Virus record (IMG/VR): IMGVR_UViG_3300023179_000142
Span: 1-53,393 of that record
Direction: 5' to 3' (one strand)
DNA length: 53,393 bases
DNA from: a virus
The notes beneath the pieces were generated by a model. The model was not told the DNA's origin and did not search any database. It worked only from the letters and a program-made list of their open reading frames with translations. The translations under genes were made by a program, and so were the position numbers. Of the stretch, positions 52,601 through 53,393 are shown piece by piece. Each line of letters starts with the position of its first letter. Position 1 is the first letter of the stretch.

Positions 52601-53393
52601 TAATGGCAGTGCCTATACTGCTATAGAAAATAATAAAGGTATCAGACCAGATTTGAATTTAAATGTTTGGTCTATGATTGCTAGTCAAGGTATCCAAGGT
52701 TTACAAGGTGTACAAGGTGTCCAAGGTGTCCAAGGTGTCCAAGGTGTCCAAGGCGTACAGGGTGTCCAAGGCGTACAGGGTGTCCAAGGTGTACAAGGTG
52801 TACAAGGTGTACAGGGTGTACAGGGTGTACAAGGTGTACAGGGTGTCCAAGGCGTACAAGGTGTACAAGGTGTACAAGGCGTTCAAGGTGTACAGGGTGT
52901 ACAGGGCGTCCAAGGTGTACAAGGCGTACAAGGCGTACAAGGTGTCCAAGGCGTTCAAGGTGTCCAAGGCGTCCAAGGTGTCCAAGGCGTTCAAGGTGTA
53001 CAGGGCGTCCAAGGTGTACAGGGCGTCCAAGGTGTTCAAGGCGTTCAAGGTGTACAAGGTGTACAAGGTGTACAGGGTGTACAAGGTGTACAGGGTGTAC
53101 AAGGAGCTCAGGGTGTACAAGGTGTACAAGGTGTACAAGGTGTACAAGGTGTACAAGGTTGGCAAGGTATCCAAGGAGTCCAAGGAGTACAAGGAGTCCA
53201 AGGAGTCCAAGGTGTACAGGGCGTACAAGGAGTACAGGGCGTACAAGGAGTCCAAGGTGTACAGGGCGTACAAGGAGTCCAAGGTGTACAAGGCGTACAG
53301 GGTGTCCAAGGTTGGCAAGGTATACAAGGTGTACAAGGTGTACAAGGTGTACAAGGTGTACAAGGTGTACAAGGTGTACAAGGCGTTCAAGGT
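49653..53393 (+). CDS. Collagen-like fiber with carbohydrate-binding-like modules, incomplete at right edge (over 1247 aa)
   Basis: The frame starting ATG at 49653 is open through the last base, 1247 codons with no stop, so the 3' end lies outside. Residues 1-105 are a docking head with a common phage-tail strand pattern ([20 protein letters not shown]). Then Gly-x-Gln blocks, mostly GVQ, alternate with five modules at about residues 154-205, 249-304, 378-440, 640-703 and 960-1012. Each module has IIW or FIW, then a YY or DY, then VYYNGSSWV-like text and a Trp near its end, followed by xQG. This resembles the CBM5/12 chitin-binding plan. Blocks lengthen from about 45 residues to about 256, and the last one is still open. 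Collagen-like stretches give a triple-helical shaft; the modules could bind host glycan. The start overlaps the preceding gene by ATGA. Confidence 0.85.
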   Translation, partial: MSVLKRYFQGVQGVQDGWRAIMIGAPGSQGVQGAQGASFVGGNFVYHQTVAAEVWSVQHNLNVQYVTVQIYDDNNESVDLGKPGSPYIKVIDPGNLNVYWGDGNPRTGRISVISGGGLQGPQGIQGTFGPIGPIGPQGVQGRQGPQGNQGIQGIGFIWKGDYSLTEPYGENDVVYYNGSIWVAIKPNQGGPPPADGSLYWDLMATQGPQGIQGFQGRFGPVGPQGVQGRQGIQGDLGFQGVQGAQGIQGRGIIWKGYWNEFDEYSKGDMVYYNGSSWVSIVGPVPINRGNRPYFGSAYWEQSTAQGVQGVQGVQGVQGVQGVQGVQGVQGVQGVQGVQGVQGVQGVQGVQGVQGVQGVQGVQGVQGVQGVQGVQGIQGFGIIWKESYSFTTRYYQNEAIFYNGSSYIAVYKDPAGITPGIIDPNTVPRIGYRVYWDVVATQGIQGLQGVQGVQGVQGVQGVQGVQGVQGVQGVQGVQGVQGVQGVQGVQGVQGVQGVQGVQGVQGVQGVQGVQGVQGVQGVQGVQGVQGVQGVQGVQGVQGVQGVQGVQGVQGVQGVQGVQGVQGVQGVQGVQGVQGVQGVQGVQGVQGVQGVQGVQGVQGVQGVQGVQGVQGVQGVQGVQGVQGVQGVQGVQGVQGIQGFGIIWMGMYDFNTRYYQNEVVFYNGSSWIVKYKGVEGVTPGAENPLTVPGPQDNDTFWERLASQGTQGVQGVQGVQGVQGVQGVQGVQGVQGVQGVQGVQGVQGVQGVQGVQGWQGIQGVQGVQGVQGVQGVQGLQGVQGVQGVQGVQGVQGVQGVQGVQGVQGVQGVQGVQGVQGVQGVQGVQGVQGVQGVQGVQGVQGVQGVQGVQGVQGVQGVQGVQGVQGVQGVQGVQGVQGVQGVQGVQGVQGVQGVQGVQGVQGVQGVQGVQGVQGVQGVQGVQGVQGVQGVQGVQGVQGVQGVQGVQGVQGVQGVQGIQGIQGVGFIWRGLWNPETDYIINNAVFYNGSAYTAIENNKGIRPDLNLNVWSMIASQGIQGLQGVQGVQGVQGVQGVQGVQGVQGVQGVQGVQGVQGVQGVQGVQGVQGVQGVQGVQGVQGVQGVQGVQGVQGVQGVQGVQGVQGVQGVQGVQGVQGVQGVQGVQGVQGVQGVQGVQGVQGVQGVQGVQGVQGVQGAQGVQGVQGVQGVQGVQGWQGIQGVQGVQGVQGVQGVQGVQGVQGVQGVQGVQGVQGVQGVQGVQGVQGWQGIQGVQGVQGVQGVQGVQGVQGVQG
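50568..50786 (+). repeat. Collagen-like block C, 9-bp repeat GGTGTACAR
   Basis: About 73 codons of Gly-Val-Gln with variants GGC/GGA/GGG, GTC/GTT and CAA/CAG. The unit GGTGTACAA/G includes the palindrome TGTACA. Confidence 0.95.
50976..51572 (+). repeat. Collagen-like block D, 9-bp repeat GGTGTACAR
   Basis: 199 codons, almost all Gly-Val-Gln. Synonymous changes are scattered along it; one early unit is Gly-Leu-Gln and the last is Gly-Ile-Gln. Confidence 0.95.
51765..52532 (+). repeat. Collagen-like block E, 9-bp repeat GGTGTACAR
   Basis: 256 codons. One GGTTGGCAA unit (Gly-Trp-Gln) near 51910 followed by Gly-Ile-Gln breaks the series. The same GWQGIQGVQ interruption recurs in block F near 53158 and 53310. 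Confidence 0.95.
52689..53393 (+). repeat. Collagen-like block F, 9-bp repeat, cut by window edge
   Basis: 235 codons seen, continuing past the window. It uses GTC and GTT for Val more often than block E and contains two GGTTGGCAAGGTAT interruptions near 53158 and 53310. Confidence 0.95.

Noticed and set aside
50515-52626. Long forward frames of Val-Tyr-Lys/Arg or Cys-Thr-Gly/Arg repeats
   Set aside because: They are off-frame readings of the 9-base collagen-like repeat. Only the frame from ATG 49653 keeps sensible modules between the blocks and joins an upstream domain.
50475-53390. Long minus-strand frames of Leu-Tyr-Thr repeats
   Set aside because: Complement of the same 9-base repeat, with no minus-strand SD, promoter or non-repeat domain.
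50568-53393. Repeat array as a CRISPR or iteron array
   Set aside because: There are no spacers, and the period of nine with codon-like third-position variation shows coding sequence.
19733-53393. Diversity-generating retroelement acting on fiber genes
   Set aside because: Although one protein starts like a tropism determinant, I found no reverse transcriptase gene and no template/variable repeat pair in the window.

Overview
The window looks like the virion-structure region of a large, AT-rich, T4-like (contractile-tailed) phage. The diagnostic block is a portal (gp20) followed by a gp67-like prohead core protein, a gp21 prohead protease, a gp22 scaffold and a gp23 major capsid protein, in T4 order. 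The TATAAATA-like late promoter boxes, Shine-Dalgarno (SD) led tightly packed genes and very long modular fiber genes fit marine T4-like viruses known mainly from metagenomes. That habitat assignment is inference, and nothing in the window identifies the host.

Layout. 1-279 is a structured leader. 280-1290 is an unknown protein with hydrophobic segments. 1287-2347 on the minus strand is a gp26-like baseplate/tail-chaperone gene. It ends in an in-phase U UUU UUC slippery heptamer and has a conserved-looking 77-residue extension in the -1 frame. 2404-9006 is a 2200-residue coiled-coil protein, probably the tape measure, read from a divergent late promoter pair. 9020-16246 is the head module (gp20, an 80-aa protein, a methyltransferase-like protein, a GT/DUF115-like protein, gp67-like, gp21, gp22, gp23) and ends at a strong terminator. 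16330-17007 is a GT-A-like glycosyltransferase.

17080-49656 is a long series of fiber and appendage proteins. It contains two paralogous two-gene cassettes (19733-24198 and 45826-49391). Between them lies a single 6653-codon gene (24264-44225). Its product has a tropism-determinant-like N-terminus, a beta-helix-like domain and about 34 divergent copies of a Cys-Arg-Asp-anchored repeat. 49653 to the window end is a collagen-like fiber gene that is still open at the right edge. Its Gly-Val-Gln blocks are built from a 9-base repeat and are separated by five carbohydrate-binding-like modules. A related module is inserted in the giant protein.

Working together, the left part makes the baseplate/tail core, the middle builds and matures the head, and the right 36 kb supplies host-contact fibers made by duplication and shuffling of a small set of modules. 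The enzymes embedded among the structural genes suggest glycan or methyl modification of virion or host components. The most unusual items are the predicted -1 frameshift, the giant repeat protein and the collagen/CBM fiber.
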